This document shows positions 46,408-55,327 of a stretch of 64,000 nucleotides of DNA, one piece after another. The notes under the pieces were generated by a model, which did not search any database, had not been told where the DNA came from, and worked only from the letters and a program-made list of their open reading frames with translations. The stretch spans positions 32,420 to 96,419 of the forward strand of contig JANQEL010000106.1 of assembly GCA_028278345.1 (NCBI GenBank), given 5' to 3'. How positions within the stretch are numbered: the first letter of the stretch is position 1; each line of letters starts with the position of its first letter. This stretch comes from Myxococcota bacterium. GTDB taxonomy: Bacteria; Myxococcota_A; UBA9160; UBA4427. The translations under genes and the position numbers were made by a program.

Positions 46408-46845
46408 GGCGGAGTCCCCAAGAAGAATCTTCACCACTATCTCGGTTGATCGAGAGTTCCGGATGAGTCGACATCGGCCGATCGGGAGCATTCACAGTAT
46501 TGTGTCTGAGAATCGCGCCACTGCCGTGACTGGACCGTCTAGGAGGATCGTCTTGCGCCGTGACTCGAACCGCACATCTCCATCACCATGACTCCGTTCT
46601 CGCCTGTCCAAGTGCTGGCAAAGCGGCTCGATCGTTCTTGCGTGACTGATGAGCTGCCGCAGGAACTCACGAAGCAAGTTGGATTGAAAGCCCGGGCAAT
46701 GAGGCCAGTCGTCACAAGCCTTGCCGGTATCCGGGTCAAATCGATCCTCACCGCCAGCGTGTCGCTGAGTGAGGGAACCTGGATGAGCGCAGCGAGCCAA
46801 CTGGTCTTCGGGGCCACCGTCGGCCTCGTCGAGGAGGCTGCCGCT
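46408..46845. other. 438-bp region without a convincing gene, holding a duplicated fragment
   Basis: It covers the upstream region of the HDOD gene. From about 46718 to 46840 it is similar to 45070-45185: both contain SILxAxxSxxEGTWMSAASQL on the plus strand. On the minus strand a frame at 46492-46800 is open but unrecognised and has no ribosome site; it is separated from an extended HDOD frame by one in-frame UGA. I call neither a gene. Confidence 0.55.
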
Positions 46846-47664
46846 TCAAGGCTCCAACGCTTCGAGCCTGGCGATCGCCTCGCGCTGAATGGCCGCGTCT
46901 TCGGCGCGATAGCGCTCTCTCGGCGCGGCCTCGCGAATGCGTTCGAGGAGCCTTCGGGCATCTTCTTCGCGCTCGGGTTCGCGTTCGAGCAGAGCGAGCG
47001 CCAGGACGAGCCCGTTGCCCGGATGCGCGGGGTCCAACTCATAGGCACGCTCCGCGAGGGGAAGTGCACGCGCGCGATCGACCCAGCTCGAAACGAAGGG
47101 GACGCGCGGCAAGGTCGCGTGAAGACGCGAAAGCAGACGCAGGGAACCACCCCGATCGACCATGGGGTCGAGATCGAGTGCGCGCCGAGCGTTCTCGAAC
47201 ATCTTCGACGCCGTTCCCTCGCGCACGAGTCGCAGCAGACCAACGCGTTGTGCCTGCATGCCTCTCGCGATGGCGTGCCAGAACGAGAGTCGAGCCCGCG
47301 CAGCCGGCTCGATCTCCCCATCGTCGAGCAGGCCTCGGCCCGAATCGCACAACGCGACCGCTTCGGCCACGTACGAGGCTTTCGTCCCCTCGTCGAGATC
47401 GGTGAAGTCGACGGCGAAATGGAGGGCGCGCAGGAGTTTCCATCGCAAGGCCACGTCGCCCGGCTGCTCCTGGCGAAGCGTCCGATAGCCCTCGATCGCG
47501 GCGACGATCCGCTCCGGAGTCGCGAAGCCGTTTCGCATCGACTCGCCACGCGCGTCCCACGCACGGTCGATCTCGGCTTCCGGCACATTCGCGTTCGCGA
47601 CGGCTGCAGCCAGCAACCAGCCGAGCGCCAATGCACCGGCCCGCAGCCTCCAGTCGATCTCCAT
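46846..47664 (-). CDS. Exported TPR-rich protein, TatT-like
   Basis: A 272-residue protein with an N-terminal signal segment (ALALGWLLAAAVANA) and helical repeats throughout (EAVALCDSGRGLLDD, MFENARRALDLDPMVDRGGS, LAERAYELDPAHPGNGLVLALALLE). The spacing resembles TRAP-associated TatT-type periplasmic helical proteins, but no TRAP genes are nearby. A broken copy with an internal deletion lies at 45350-45471. Function unknown. Confidence 0.7.
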   Translation of the reverse strand: MEIDWRLRAGALALGWLLAAAVANANVPEAEIDRAWDARGESMRNGFATPERIVAAIEGYRTLRQEQPGDVALRWKLLRALHFAVDFTDLDEGTKASYVAEAVALCDSGRGLLDDGEIEPAARARLSFWHAIARGMQAQRVGLLRLVREGTASKMFENARRALDLDPMVDRGGSLRLLSRLHATLPRVPFVSSWVDRARALPLAERAYELDPAHPGNGLVLALALLEREPEREEDARRLLERIREAAPRERYRAEDAAIQREAIARLEALEP

Positions 47665-47702
47665 CCACCGAACCTACCGCTTCGCGGCGCCATCTTCTCT
47701 TT

Positions 47703-48965
47703 CTATACCCGCGCGCGTTCCCGCAGCAGAATCAGGCTCGAAGCGATCCCGAGCGCGATCACGATCAACCCCAGCACCGGGGCCGACGCACTCGGTACCG
47801 GCGGCACGGGAGGATCGATCAGGAGATCCATCGCGTTCAGGTCATCGGGGCCCCAGGGTCCCGCGGTGGTCATCCGCGCGGTGGCAAGGCCCAGGGCTTC
47901 GGCCGGCAGGAAGATCGCCGGCGCCAAGCCCGCGCCGGTGGGCAGCGTGAGCACATCGCCCTCTTCGATCGGCGCTCCGTAGAAGCTGTCCATCGCGCCG
48001 ATCACCGCCGAGCCGCGACGCACCGAGAAGTAGAGGGTGTCGCCGGGCGTGTAGCCCATGCTGCCGTCGGCGTCGTTGAAGATGAGGGCGTCGAGATCGT
48101 CTGTGCCGGCGCCGCCGAGGTCGAGCCCCATCAACGCTGCGGGGATCGCCAGTGCGGGCGCGCCCCCCGCGGTGCTGACCAACACATCCGCACCGGAAAA
48201 GCCGTTCGCCAACGCGCTGCCGGTGTTCGCGATCGTGAGTGGTTCGTTGGGGTCGGGGAAGCCACCGTCGAGTGAGAAGTAGATCGGTCCGGCCAGATCG
48301 GCGGCCGTCGTGTTGAGATCGACGGCGTCGAGGATGTCACCCAACTCGGGGATCACGCCGACCGTGGGTGCCCCCGGCTCGATCAACGCGACACCCGGAA
48401 GACCACTCGGCCCGATGCCATTGCCGTCGAACACGGCGACGTTTCCCACGACACCGCCCGGCGGGAAGGTTCCGAACGGAGCGAGGAACATGAAGATGTC
48501 GGCGGACGCCCCGGTCAAGCCGAGCGCGCCTTCGCTCGCGACGTCGGGCGCGGTCCCCGCGACACCCACCGCGAACTCATCGACCGAGAACATGAACTGG
48601 AACGCGCCCGTGTCACGACCGTACGAGAGAGCATCCATCTCGATCACCCCGCCGGCACCACCCACGAGACCGAGGCCGCCGGGGTAGGCGCCGGGGGCAG
48701 CGGCGACTGCACCGACTTCGATTCCGGGAGCGGCCGCAAAGGGCCCGACGACCGGCGCATTCGGGCCCGGGGCACCGGGCACCGGAACGGTGAGGATGTC
48801 GCCCGCGGTGATGACACCGACTGCGAAGCCATCGGCAAGCCCCGCGGTCGGCCCCTGGAAGTCGGTCGAGAAGGTGACCTGTGCGTTCGATGGACTTGCG
48901 ATCAACGAAGCCAGGCAGATGAAGAGAAACGGCTTCGCAAGTGCGTGGGGGCGTGTCTGCAGCAT
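47703..48965 (-). CDS. Exported beta-rich protein with C-terminal sorting-type tag
   Basis: A 420-residue secreted protein. The ATG at 48965 follows GGAG and opens a signal peptide (KPFLFICLASLIASPSNAQ). The body is Gly/Pro/Ala-rich, low in charge, and repeats GDxLTVP/GDVLTLP-type turns and DDLDAL/DDLNAMDLL motifs. The C-terminus is tripartite, VPSASAPVLG, a hydrophobic span and RERARV, like IPTL-/PEP-CTERM signals though not canonical. It is probably anchored and released by an exosortase-type system at the outer surface. No enzyme domain was recognised. Confidence 0.7.
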   Translation of the reverse strand: MLQTRPHALAKPFLFICLASLIASPSNAQVTFSTDFQGPTAGLADGFAVGVITAGDILTVPVPGAPGPNAPVVGPFAAAPGIEVGAVAAAPGAYPGGLGLVGGAGGVIEMDALSYGRDTGAFQFMFSVDEFAVGVAGTAPDVASEGALGLTGASADIFMFLAPFGTFPPGGVVGNVAVFDGNGIGPSGLPGVALIEPGAPTVGVIPELGDILDAVDLNTTAADLAGPIYFSLDGGFPDPNEPLTIANTGSALANGFSGADVLVSTAGGAPALAIPAALMGLDLGGAGTDDLDALIFNDADGSMGYTPGDTLYFSVRRGSAVIGAMDSFYGAPIEEGDVLTLPTGAGLAPAIFLPAEALGLATARMTTAGPWGPDDLNAMDLLIDPPVPPVPSASAPVLGLIVIALGIASSLILLRERARV

Positions 48966-49053
48966 GGTGCTCTCCGGGGGGTGTCGTCCAACCCTACGGT
49001 TATACACCCCAAACACAGAGAGGTGTCGGATTTCTCGCGAGGCGGGTGTGACT

Positions 49054-49521
49054 CTACTCGAGCGCTTCGAGGATCCGTTCGGCGTCGTCGAGATCGAGAT
49101 CTTCGTAGAAGTCGTTCCCGACCCACATCAGCGGGGCCGCGACGCAGGTTCCGAAGCAGACCTCCTCGCCGAGCTCGATCCGACCGTCGTCGCCAATGCC
49201 GCCGACGGGAATCCCGATCCGCCGGGAAAGCGCCTCGAGAAACTCGCCAGCTCCATCGCGTAGACAACTGCCCCCGACACACACCTTGACCTGATGGCGG
49301 CCGCGCCTCGGTGATCCGAGGATGTTCGAGAGTTCGAGGACCGACCGGATCTCATCGGGGCTCATCTCGAAGATCTCGGAAAGCTCGTCGACCGCGCCCG
49401 AGCAGATCTCGCCGCGCGCTTGATACACGCGGTACAAGGCGGGCACGAGGCCGCTGCGCAGCCGCGGGAAGGTCTCGTTCTGGGCGGTGATCTCCCGGCG
49501 AAGCTTCTCGGAGATTTCCAT
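49054..49521 (-). CDS. NuoE-like thioredoxin-fold [2Fe-2S] protein
   Basis: A 155-residue protein of the NuoE/HoxE/HndA type. The N-terminal helices (PALYRVYQARGEICSGAVDELSEIFEMSPDEI) are followed by a thioredoxin-like ferredoxin whose ligands are CVGGSC and CFGTC. In complex I or NAD(P)-linked hydrogenases and formate dehydrogenases it works with a NuoF-like flavoprotein. No partner is in this window, so it is an orphan subunit here. Confidence 0.88.
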   Translation of the reverse strand: MEISEKLRREITAQNETFPRLRSGLVPALYRVYQARGEICSGAVDELSEIFEMSPDEIRSVLELSNILGSPRRGRHQVKVCVGGSCLRDGAGEFLEALSRRIGIPVGGIGDDGRIELGEEVCFGTCVAAPLMWVGNDFYEDLDLDDAERILEALE

Positions 49522-49546
49522 CGGCGCGCTTCCTACAGCCTACGTC

Positions 49547-50704
49547 TCAACCAGAGCCTTCTCGCCCTTGCTGCGTTTCGACGCGCCCGGCCTGCCCCTG
49601 CACCCTGCGTACCTTCGGGTGCACGAACTCCTTGTCGTGCATGTAGAGGAACATCACGGCCATCGAGTCCTGCACCTGGTCGGTGGTGTTCTCGTAGACG
49701 CTGATCAGTTCGTACTCGTGATCCTTGTAGATCGGAACGCCTTCGGGAAACGAGAGCGACTCGACCTTCTCGAGGCCGATGGTGTCCTCGAAGTTCGTCG
49801 CGTGGGCGATGAAGACCCGCTTCCCCGCCGTCAGGTCCTTCAATTCCAGGGACTGTGCGTAGGGGTGCAGGTGGATCGCGACGAAGTGGACCGTGGTATC
49901 GAACTGGAGGTCCAGGAACTGGGTCACGAGGGTGTGGTTGACCTCGCGCCCGGGCTTCACCTGCCAATGCGCCGAGAAGACACGACCGTGGGGATCGGTG
50001 ATGTCGTCACCCCCGGCCGCCATACCCACCGAGCACCCTTCGCCGTGCTCCTCCTTGCTGCTCTCGCTGAGTCCGAAGTAGCCGTCCTTCCCTTCGACGA
50101 GCACCATGCCCTGTGCCGCCTTCTGGAAGAGAGGCTTCATCGGCGTGGTGAGCTCGGCGTTGCGCACGAAGTCGATCGTCGTGCGGATCTTCACCTTCAC
50201 GTCGAGATCCGGATTGGTGAGATTCAACGCCTGGGTGTCGAGGTGCAGCGGCTCGTTCGAGAGGATCGGGAGGCCGAAGCCCGGGGGAAGCTGGAGCTCG
50301 GTCTGGCCTTGAGACAGGGTGAACAGGCGCGGCTGGTAGCGCGCTTCCGTGAGATTCGGCTGCAGGATGCGCCGATGCAGCCGGAAGTCGGCGAGGCCGA
50401 GATTGGTATGGCACATCAGGCCGTCGCCGATCTCACTCTGGTCGTCGGCCCGGATGACCTCCGCGTGGATCCCCGTCACCCAATAGAGCTCTCTCGATCG
50501 GGGGCCGCCGAGGGAGACCTTGACGCGTCCGATCGGGCCCTGCATCGAGCGGTAGATCTGGTCGACGTGGTAGTCGGGCGATTCGAAGACCCGTTGGTAG
50601 ACCTTCGGCCCCTCGCTCCATGCGGGGGCCGCGAAGGCGAACGCCAGCAGGAGCGCCGTCGCAGATTCGAAGGCCGCGCGCAGGAGCGAACGTCGAAACG
50701 ACAT
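49547..50704 (-). CDS. Exported protein with possible copper type II monooxygenase-like ligand set
   Basis: A 385-residue protein with a clear signal peptide (ALLLAFAFAAPAWS). Conserved-looking His clusters are GIHAEV, DGLMCHTNLG, EPLHLDTQALNLTNP, HWQVKPGREVNHTLVT, VAIHLHPYAQSLEL and MFLYMHDKEFVHP. Their order (His-rich first half, HxH in the second half, late Met) recalls peptidylglycine hydroxylating monooxygenase, with HLH as the CuM pair. This is a pattern argument, not an identified family, and the fold could be something else. It is divergent from a small monooxygenase gene at 50811. Confidence 0.45.
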   Translation of the reverse strand: MSFRRSLLRAAFESATALLLAFAFAAPAWSEGPKVYQRVFESPDYHVDQIYRSMQGPIGRVKVSLGGPRSRELYWVTGIHAEVIRADDQSEIGDGLMCHTNLGLADFRLHRRILQPNLTEARYQPRLFTLSQGQTELQLPPGFGLPILSNEPLHLDTQALNLTNPDLDVKVKIRTTIDFVRNAELTTPMKPLFQKAAQGMVLVEGKDGYFGLSESSKEEHGEGCSVGMAAGGDDITDPHGRVFSAHWQVKPGREVNHTLVTQFLDLQFDTTVHFVAIHLHPYAQSLELKDLTAGKRVFIAHATNFEDTIGLEKVESLSFPEGVPIYKDHEYELISVYENTTDQVQDSMAVMFLYMHDKEFVHPKVRRVQGQAGRVETQQGREGSG

Positions 50705-50810
50705 CTCGAAAAGGTCCTGAATGCCTACGTGGAATGCAATCCCGCAAGACCCGGTGCAGACTGTCCTGAAGCCACGACGGCCCACAGCTCACGCCAGGAG
50801 ACCCCACGCC

Positions 50811-51113
50811 ATGTTCATCGCCATGAATCGCTTCCGCATCGCCCTCGGGCGCGAGCCCGAGTTCGAAGAGATCTGGCGCACGCGCGAATCGCACCTCGAC
50901 GACGTGCCGGGCTTTCGCGAGTTCCATCTGCTCAAGGGGCCAAGCGATGAGGATTGCACGCTCTACGCGTCGCACACGCTCTGGGAAGACCGCGAAGCAT
51001 TCGAAGCATGGACGAAGAGCGAGAACTTCCGCAAAGCGCACGCGGGGGCGCGGGCACCGGCCGGCGTCTATCTCGGTCACCCGCAGTTCGAGGGTTTCGA
51101 AGCCGTACTCTGA
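50811..51113 (+). CDS. Antibiotic biosynthesis monooxygenase (ABM)-like protein
   Basis: A 100-residue dimeric alpha+beta barrel of the ABM/IsdG/HmoA type: MFIAMNRFRIALGREPEFEEIW, then LDDVPGFREFHLLKG and SHTLWEDREAFEAWTKSENFRKAH. Members include quinol monooxygenases and haem-degrading enzymes. The EAWTKSENFRKAH stretch with its late His is as in HmoA-like haem oxygenases, so haem degradation is possible but not shown. The ATG at 50811 follows CAGGAGA. Confidence 0.8.
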   Translation: MFIAMNRFRIALGREPEFEEIWRTRESHLDDVPGFREFHLLKGPSDEDCTLYASHTLWEDREAFEAWTKSENFRKAHAGARAPAGVYLGHPQFEGFEAVL

Positions 51114-51146
51114 CGAGAACGCGCGGCGTGACAGCGCGCGTGTTCG

Positions 51147-51752
51147 CTAGGCGCTTCGTGTCGCAGGGGCGATCACGCCGTGCAGCAACGTCTCGATGAT
51201 GGTTTCGACGCGCCGCGCACCGACCCGCCCATCTTCCCCCGAGAGCGCTCGCAGGGTGTAGGCGACGAAGACCTCGGCGATCACATGCGCCACATCGCCG
51301 AGTTCGAGATCCGAACGCACATCCCCTTGTTCGACGCCCTGGGCGAGGATCTGCTCGACGAGTCGCGGCAACATCGCCTGGCCACGCTCGAGGGTGTCAC
51401 CGGCGATCGAACGAACCAGCCGTGCGTCGCGCAACAACAGACCGCGAAGCACGGTGCGACCCCGCGCGAAGTCGAGACACGCCAGCAACACGATGCGAAG
51501 CCGATGCCCCGTACCCGGCGTGGTGCGCGAGGCCTCCGCTACCAGGACTTCGTTCCACTCGGTCAGCACCCGGTCGACGACGACGCGAAACAGCGCCTGC
51601 TTGTCGCCGAAGTAGCGATAGACGAGAGGTCGGGAGACGCCGGCCGCCGAAGCGACGTCCTCGAGGGTCGTCTTGCGGAACCCCCGCTCCCCGAACAGCT
51701 CCTCGGCGGCCTGGAGAATGGTCTCGCGCGTGTCGGAGCGGTCAGGCGCCAT
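51147..51752 (-). CDS. TetR-family transcription regulator
   Basis: A 201-residue TetR-type repressor with the N-terminal HTH (TILQAAEELFGERGFRKTTL, EDVASAAGVSRPLVYRYFGDKQALF) and a variable ligand-binding C-terminal domain. The ATG at 51752 directly precedes the HTH region; the frame is open further upstream, but that part overlaps the divergent promoter. It is divergent from the flavoprotein gene at 51868, its most likely target along with itself. Confidence 0.9.
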   Translation of the reverse strand: MAPDRSDTRETILQAAEELFGERGFRKTTLEDVASAAGVSRPLVYRYFGDKQALFRVVVDRVLTEWNEVLVAEASRTTPGTGHRLRIVLLACLDFARGRTVLRGLLLRDARLVRSIAGDTLERGQAMLPRLVEQILAQGVEQGDVRSDLELGDVAHVIAEVFVAYTLRALSGEDGRVGARRVETIIETLLHGVIAPATRSA

Positions 51753-51777
51753 ATCCGCATGGTGACGAACTAGACAG

Positions 51778-51803
51778 ATTTTGTAAACTCCGTATCTCAA
51801 AAT
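51778..51803. promoter_or_regulatory. Candidate TetR operator
   Basis: ATTTTG and CAAAAT are inverted around 14 bp within the 115-bp gap between the TetR gene and the flavoprotein gene. It is placed to control both, but the arms are short. Confidence 0.4.
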
Positions 51804-51867
51804 TGACTTCAGATCGTTTTTGGTCGAGCGAAAACTCGGATCTTGTAACGATCCTCGGGAGAATCTC

Positions 51868-53247
51868 ATGGCGAAGGATGCGTACGACGTCATCGTGGTC
51901 GGCGGTGGAATGGGGGGCCTCAATCTCGCCGCCCTGCTGAGCAAGGAGGGCAAGCGCGTCCTCGTACTCGAGAAGGCCGGGCCCGATCAACTCGGCGGTC
52001 GTGCGGCGAGCGGCCAGGCTGGTCGATCCGCCGTCGACAACGGCATCAAGGGTTTGATCCTCGCCGGCACCCAGGACGAGATCTTCGAACGCATCGGCAA
52101 GAAGATGCCCGAGAACGTCTGCCGCTGGACCAACCAGGGGCAGCTCTACATGAACGGCGAGTGGCGCAAGGTCGACGAGCTCGTACGCGGCACCATCAAG
52201 GAGTTCGCCCGCGTCTACATGAACACCGCCACCGAGTGGAGCTTCGATCAGATCGAAGAGATCAACGACATCTCGATCGAAGAGTTCGCCCAACAGCGCA
52301 CCGACGATCCCGATGTGATCGACTTCTTCCGCTATCTCGGTTGGCTCTTCGGCGGGACCATGCCCGAGCCCCACGACTACTCGGCCGGCTCGCTCTTCTA
52401 CAGCGTGAAGAAGCAGATGGATTGGCTCGGGCGCTTCCCCTCGCAGTCGTATTGGGTGAAGGGAGGCAGTGGTGCCATCGCGGGGCCGCTGGTCGAGGCC
52501 ATTCAGGAGAACGGCGGCGAGATTCGCACGAATTGCTCGGTTTCCCGCATCGTGATCGAAGATCGCAAGGTGAAGGGCGTCGCGATCGACCAGGGGCAGC
52601 GCCGTGTACCGACAGAACTCCTCGACACCACCGTGATCGAAGCGCCGGTGGTGGTCAGCGCCGTTGCGATCTGGGACATCTTCAACATCCTGAACGAAGA
52701 CGATCTCACGCCGTGGTATGCCGATCGCTTGAAGCACGTTCATCGCAAGACGTTGAACCTGCTCACCCTCACCTATGGTCACGACAACCACGAGCTGTGG
52801 GATCACAGCGGCATCCGTTGGGTGCAGAAGGGGCCCGTCACCGGACGCCCGTGGTGCGCGAGCTCCCTCGAGTACTCCGACACCGACGAGTACGAGGCCA
52901 CCTTCTGGATCCAGATGGGTTGGTGGGAGAAGCCGAACATCTTCAACATCCGCGAGGCCAGCCACCGCGCGGCCCTCGAGAAGTTGTTCGACGACTGGGC
53001 GATCGAGATCGAGCAGCTCTTCCCCGGCATCGTCGAGCAGGCGAAGTGGCAGCTGAAGTCGTTCGGCCCGGCCACGATCATGGAAACCCCCGGCTACGTG
53101 GGACCGAGCCTCCCCGACGTCGAAGCCGAGGGCATCGACGGCCTCTATCTGATCGGTGAGCGCACGGCGAGCGCCAAGGTGATGGGCGTATACGGTGCGG
53201 CGCAGGTCGCCCTCGATGCGTGCGATCGCATCATGAAGCGGGGCTGA
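51868..53247 (+). CDS. Phytoene-desaturase-like FAD-dependent oxidoreductase
   Basis: A 459-residue flavoprotein of the amine-oxidase/CrtI superfamily. The N-terminal dinucleotide fold reads DVIVVGGGMGGLNLAALLSKEGKRV, followed by LGGRAASGQ. A C-terminal FAD-binding stretch has GIDGLYLIGERTASAKVMGVYGAA. WVKGGSGAIAGPLVEAI in the middle matches the RxGx-type substrate region of CrtI-like desaturases and all-trans-retinol saturase-like enzymes. No other carotenoid genes are nearby, so the substrate is open. GGGAGAA precedes the ATG. Probably regulated by the divergent TetR protein. Confidence 0.82.
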   Translation: MAKDAYDVIVVGGGMGGLNLAALLSKEGKRVLVLEKAGPDQLGGRAASGQAGRSAVDNGIKGLILAGTQDEIFERIGKKMPENVCRWTNQGQLYMNGEWRKVDELVRGTIKEFARVYMNTATEWSFDQIEEINDISIEEFAQQRTDDPDVIDFFRYLGWLFGGTMPEPHDYSAGSLFYSVKKQMDWLGRFPSQSYWVKGGSGAIAGPLVEAIQENGGEIRTNCSVSRIVIEDRKVKGVAIDQGQRRVPTELLDTTVIEAPVVVSAVAIWDIFNILNEDDLTPWYADRLKHVHRKTLNLLTLTYGHDNHELWDHSGIRWVQKGPVTGRPWCASSLEYSDTDEYEATFWIQMGWWEKPNIFNIREASHRAALEKLFDDWAIEIEQLFPGIVEQAKWQLKSFGPATIMETPGYVGPSLPDVEAEGIDGLYLIGERTASAKVMGVYGAAQVALDACDRIMKRG

Positions 53248-53282
53248 CTCCGATCCGGGAGTTCGTTTCGCTCACGATGTGA

Positions 53283-53301
53283 CCGCCGGGGTGATCGGCG
53301 G
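53283..53301 (+). terminator. Hairpin after the flavoprotein gene
   Basis: CCGCCG and CGGCGG pair perfectly around a 7-base loop 36 bp after the stop. There is no T run. Confidence 0.35.
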
Positions 53302-53323
53302 CACGTAGCCGTTCGGCCGGGTA

Positions 53324-53362
53324 CCCGAATGTCTCCGCGGCCCGTCCGCGGTGGAGACCGGG
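53324..53362 (+). terminator. Second, larger hairpin after the flavoprotein gene
   Basis: CCCG...CGGG, GTCTCC/GGAGAC and GCGG/CCGC stack into one stem with small bulges. Together with the hairpin at 53283 it probably ends the flavoprotein transcript. Confidence 0.45.
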
Positions 53363-53435
53363 CCTCGCAACCCCGATTCCTTCCTGAGGAGGAATCTGCG
53401 GCGCTCCCCTTGGGGATTCTGCTGTTTCCAAAATA

Positions 53436-53454
53436 AATGGGATCTTTTCCCATT
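53436..53454. promoter_or_regulatory. TCCCATT palindrome upstream of the haem peroxidase
   Basis: AATGGGA-TCTTT-TCCCATT is a perfect inverted repeat in an AT-rich patch 79 bp before the peroxidase start. The same heptamer occurs twice as a direct repeat before the SRPBCC gene (44422, 44432), suggesting a shared regulator. Confidence 0.5.
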
Positions 53455-53532
53455 CTAGGAGTGTCGCAAGAAGTCGAACCGCGAGCGCACGGAATCCCCG
53501 AGGCGACGCGGTCGATCAAGGAGGAGAACACA

Positions 53533-55275
53533 ATGCTGAGTTGGAGTTGGAATCAGAGCTGGAAAGCACGGTCGGCCTGGCTGGCCATCCTTTCATTCGC
53601 GTTGGCCACCCATGCGGGGGCGCAGTCGCCGCCGCACGACGGTCGAACGGACGTCTCGCCCGTCCGCGGAATCGAGCGTGATGAACGCGCACGACCGAAA
53701 CCGGGGCCGCGACCTTCGCGCGAAGGTGTGCGAACCATCGACGGCAGCGAGAACAATCCGAACGACCCCGAGATGGGTGCCGCCGAGACGCCACTGCTGC
53801 GCATCATGGCGCCCGACTACGGTGACGGAATCTCGACGATGGCCGGCGCGGATCGCGAGGGGGCACGCGCGATCAGCAACGCGGTGGCCGCGCAGGACGA
53901 GTCGATCCCCAATCCCCTCGGTGCGAGCAGCTACTTGTGGCAGTGGGGTCAGTTTCTCGATCACGACATCGACCTGACGGATGGTGTCGATCCGCCGGAG
54001 CTCGAGCCCATTGCGGTTCCGACGGGCGACGCGTGGTTCGATCCCGACGGGGATGGCGACGCGGAGATCACGTTCAACCGTTCGATCTACGACGAAGCCA
54101 CCGGCACCGATCTCGACAACCCGCGCGAGCAGATCAACGAGATCACGGCGTGGATCGATGCGTCGAACGTCTACGGTTCGGATGCCGAGCGTGCGGAAGC
54201 CCTTCGCACGATGGACGGCACCGGTCGCCTCGCAACGAGCGATGGGGACTACCTGCCGTACAACGTCGATGGCCATGCCAATGCGGGCGGACCCGATCCA
54301 TCGCTCTACCTGGCGGGCGACGTGCGCGCCAACGAACAGATCGGCTTGACTGCGATGCACACCCTGTTCGTACGCGAACACAATCGCCTCGCCGCGCGTA
54401 TCGCCGAGCGACACCCCGAGTGGTCGGGGGACGAGATCTACGAGAAGGCCCGCCAACTCGTCGGTGCGGAAATGCAGGTCATCACGTACCGCGAGTTTCT
54501 GCCTGCGCTCCTCGGGCCGGGTGCAATGCCGCCCTACCGCGGCTACGACCCGCAGGTCGACGGGCGAATCGCCAACCTGTTCTCATCGGCGGCGTATCGC
54601 TTCGGGCACAGTGCGTTGCCCGACACGCTCCTGCGATTGGATGCAGAAGGAAACGAGATCGCGGAGGGACACCTGCCGCTTCGCAATGCCTTCTTCGCAC
54701 CGTATCGCATGGCCGAAGGCGGCATGGCGCCCCTGCTGCGCGGGCTGGCGGCCCAACCGGCGCAGCGGGTCGATAGCCAGATCATCGACGACGTGCGCAA
54801 CTTCCTGTTCGGAGAACCCGGCGCGGGGGGCTTCGATCTCGCCGCACTCAACATCCAGCGAGGTCGGGATCACGGCTTGCCGAGCTACAACGACGTCCGC
54901 GCGGCGTTCGGCTTCGATCGAACCGAAGACTTTGCACAGGTGACGCAGGATCCGGAAACGCAGGCGCGCCTGGCTGCCGTCTACAGCTCACCCGACGAGA
55001 TCGATCTCTGGGTGGGCGGGCTCGCCGAGGATCCGGTCCCGGGTTCCCATGTGGGCCCGCTGTTCCAGGCGATCCTGGTCGAACAATTCGACTCACTCCG
55101 CGCGGCGGATCGCTTCTGGTACACGCGCGTGTTGACGCGCAAGGAACGAGAGCGCGTGGAGTCGTTGCGCCTTGCAGACGTGATCCGGCTCAACACGGAG
55201 ATCAGGGACGAAATCCCGAACGACGTGTTCCGGGTCGAGGCCGCGGGCCGGCTTGTGGGACCGCCGCGGCGGTAG
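53533..55275 (+). CDS. Exported animal-type haem peroxidase
   Basis: A 580-residue secreted member of the peroxidase-cyclooxygenase (animal haem peroxidase) superfamily. The signal peptide ends near ATHAGAQ. Distal His144 lies in WQWGQFLDHDIDLT, the conserved Arg281 in TLFVREHNRLA, proximal His359 in AYRFGHSALP, and NIQRGRDHGLPSYNDVR follows. All key haem residues are present. Such enzymes oxidise halides or phenolics with hydrogen peroxide outside the cell. A strong AAGGAGG lies upstream of the ATG. The gene stands alone between hairpins at 53324 and 55282. Confidence 0.93.
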   Translation: MLSWSWNQSWKARSAWLAILSFALATHAGAQSPPHDGRTDVSPVRGIERDERARPKPGPRPSREGVRTIDGSENNPNDPEMGAAETPLLRIMAPDYGDGISTMAGADREGARAISNAVAAQDESIPNPLGASSYLWQWGQFLDHDIDLTDGVDPPELEPIAVPTGDAWFDPDGDGDAEITFNRSIYDEATGTDLDNPREQINEITAWIDASNVYGSDAERAEALRTMDGTGRLATSDGDYLPYNVDGHANAGGPDPSLYLAGDVRANEQIGLTAMHTLFVREHNRLAARIAERHPEWSGDEIYEKARQLVGAEMQVITYREFLPALLGPGAMPPYRGYDPQVDGRIANLFSSAAYRFGHSALPDTLLRLDAEGNEIAEGHLPLRNAFFAPYRMAEGGMAPLLRGLAAQPAQRVDSQIIDDVRNFLFGEPGAGGFDLAALNIQRGRDHGLPSYNDVRAAFGFDRTEDFAQVTQDPETQARLAAVYSSPDEIDLWVGGLAEDPVPGSHVGPLFQAILVEQFDSLRAADRFWYTRVLTRKERERVESLRLADVIRLNTEIRDEIPNDVFRVEAAGRLVGPPRR

Positions 55276-55281
55276 ACCCGG

Positions 55282-55315
55282 GTGGCTCCCGGGCACAGGG
55301 TCGCCCGGGAGTCAC
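55282..55315. terminator. 13-bp-stem hairpin between convergent genes
   Basis: GTGGCTCCCGGGC pairs with GCCCGGGAGTCAC (one G-T pair) around an 8-base loop, just after the peroxidase stop and before the convergent GST stop. A likely bidirectional terminator, without T runs. Confidence 0.6.
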
Positions 55316-55327
55316 GAGTTCCCGAGC

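Noticed and set aside
46408..46800. In-frame UGA at 46492-46494 joining an upstream frame to the HDOD protein, a possible second selenoprotein
   Set aside because: No redox motif surrounds the UGA, the upstream part is not conserved, and HDOD proteins normally start where the ATG at 46407 lies. It looks like chance.
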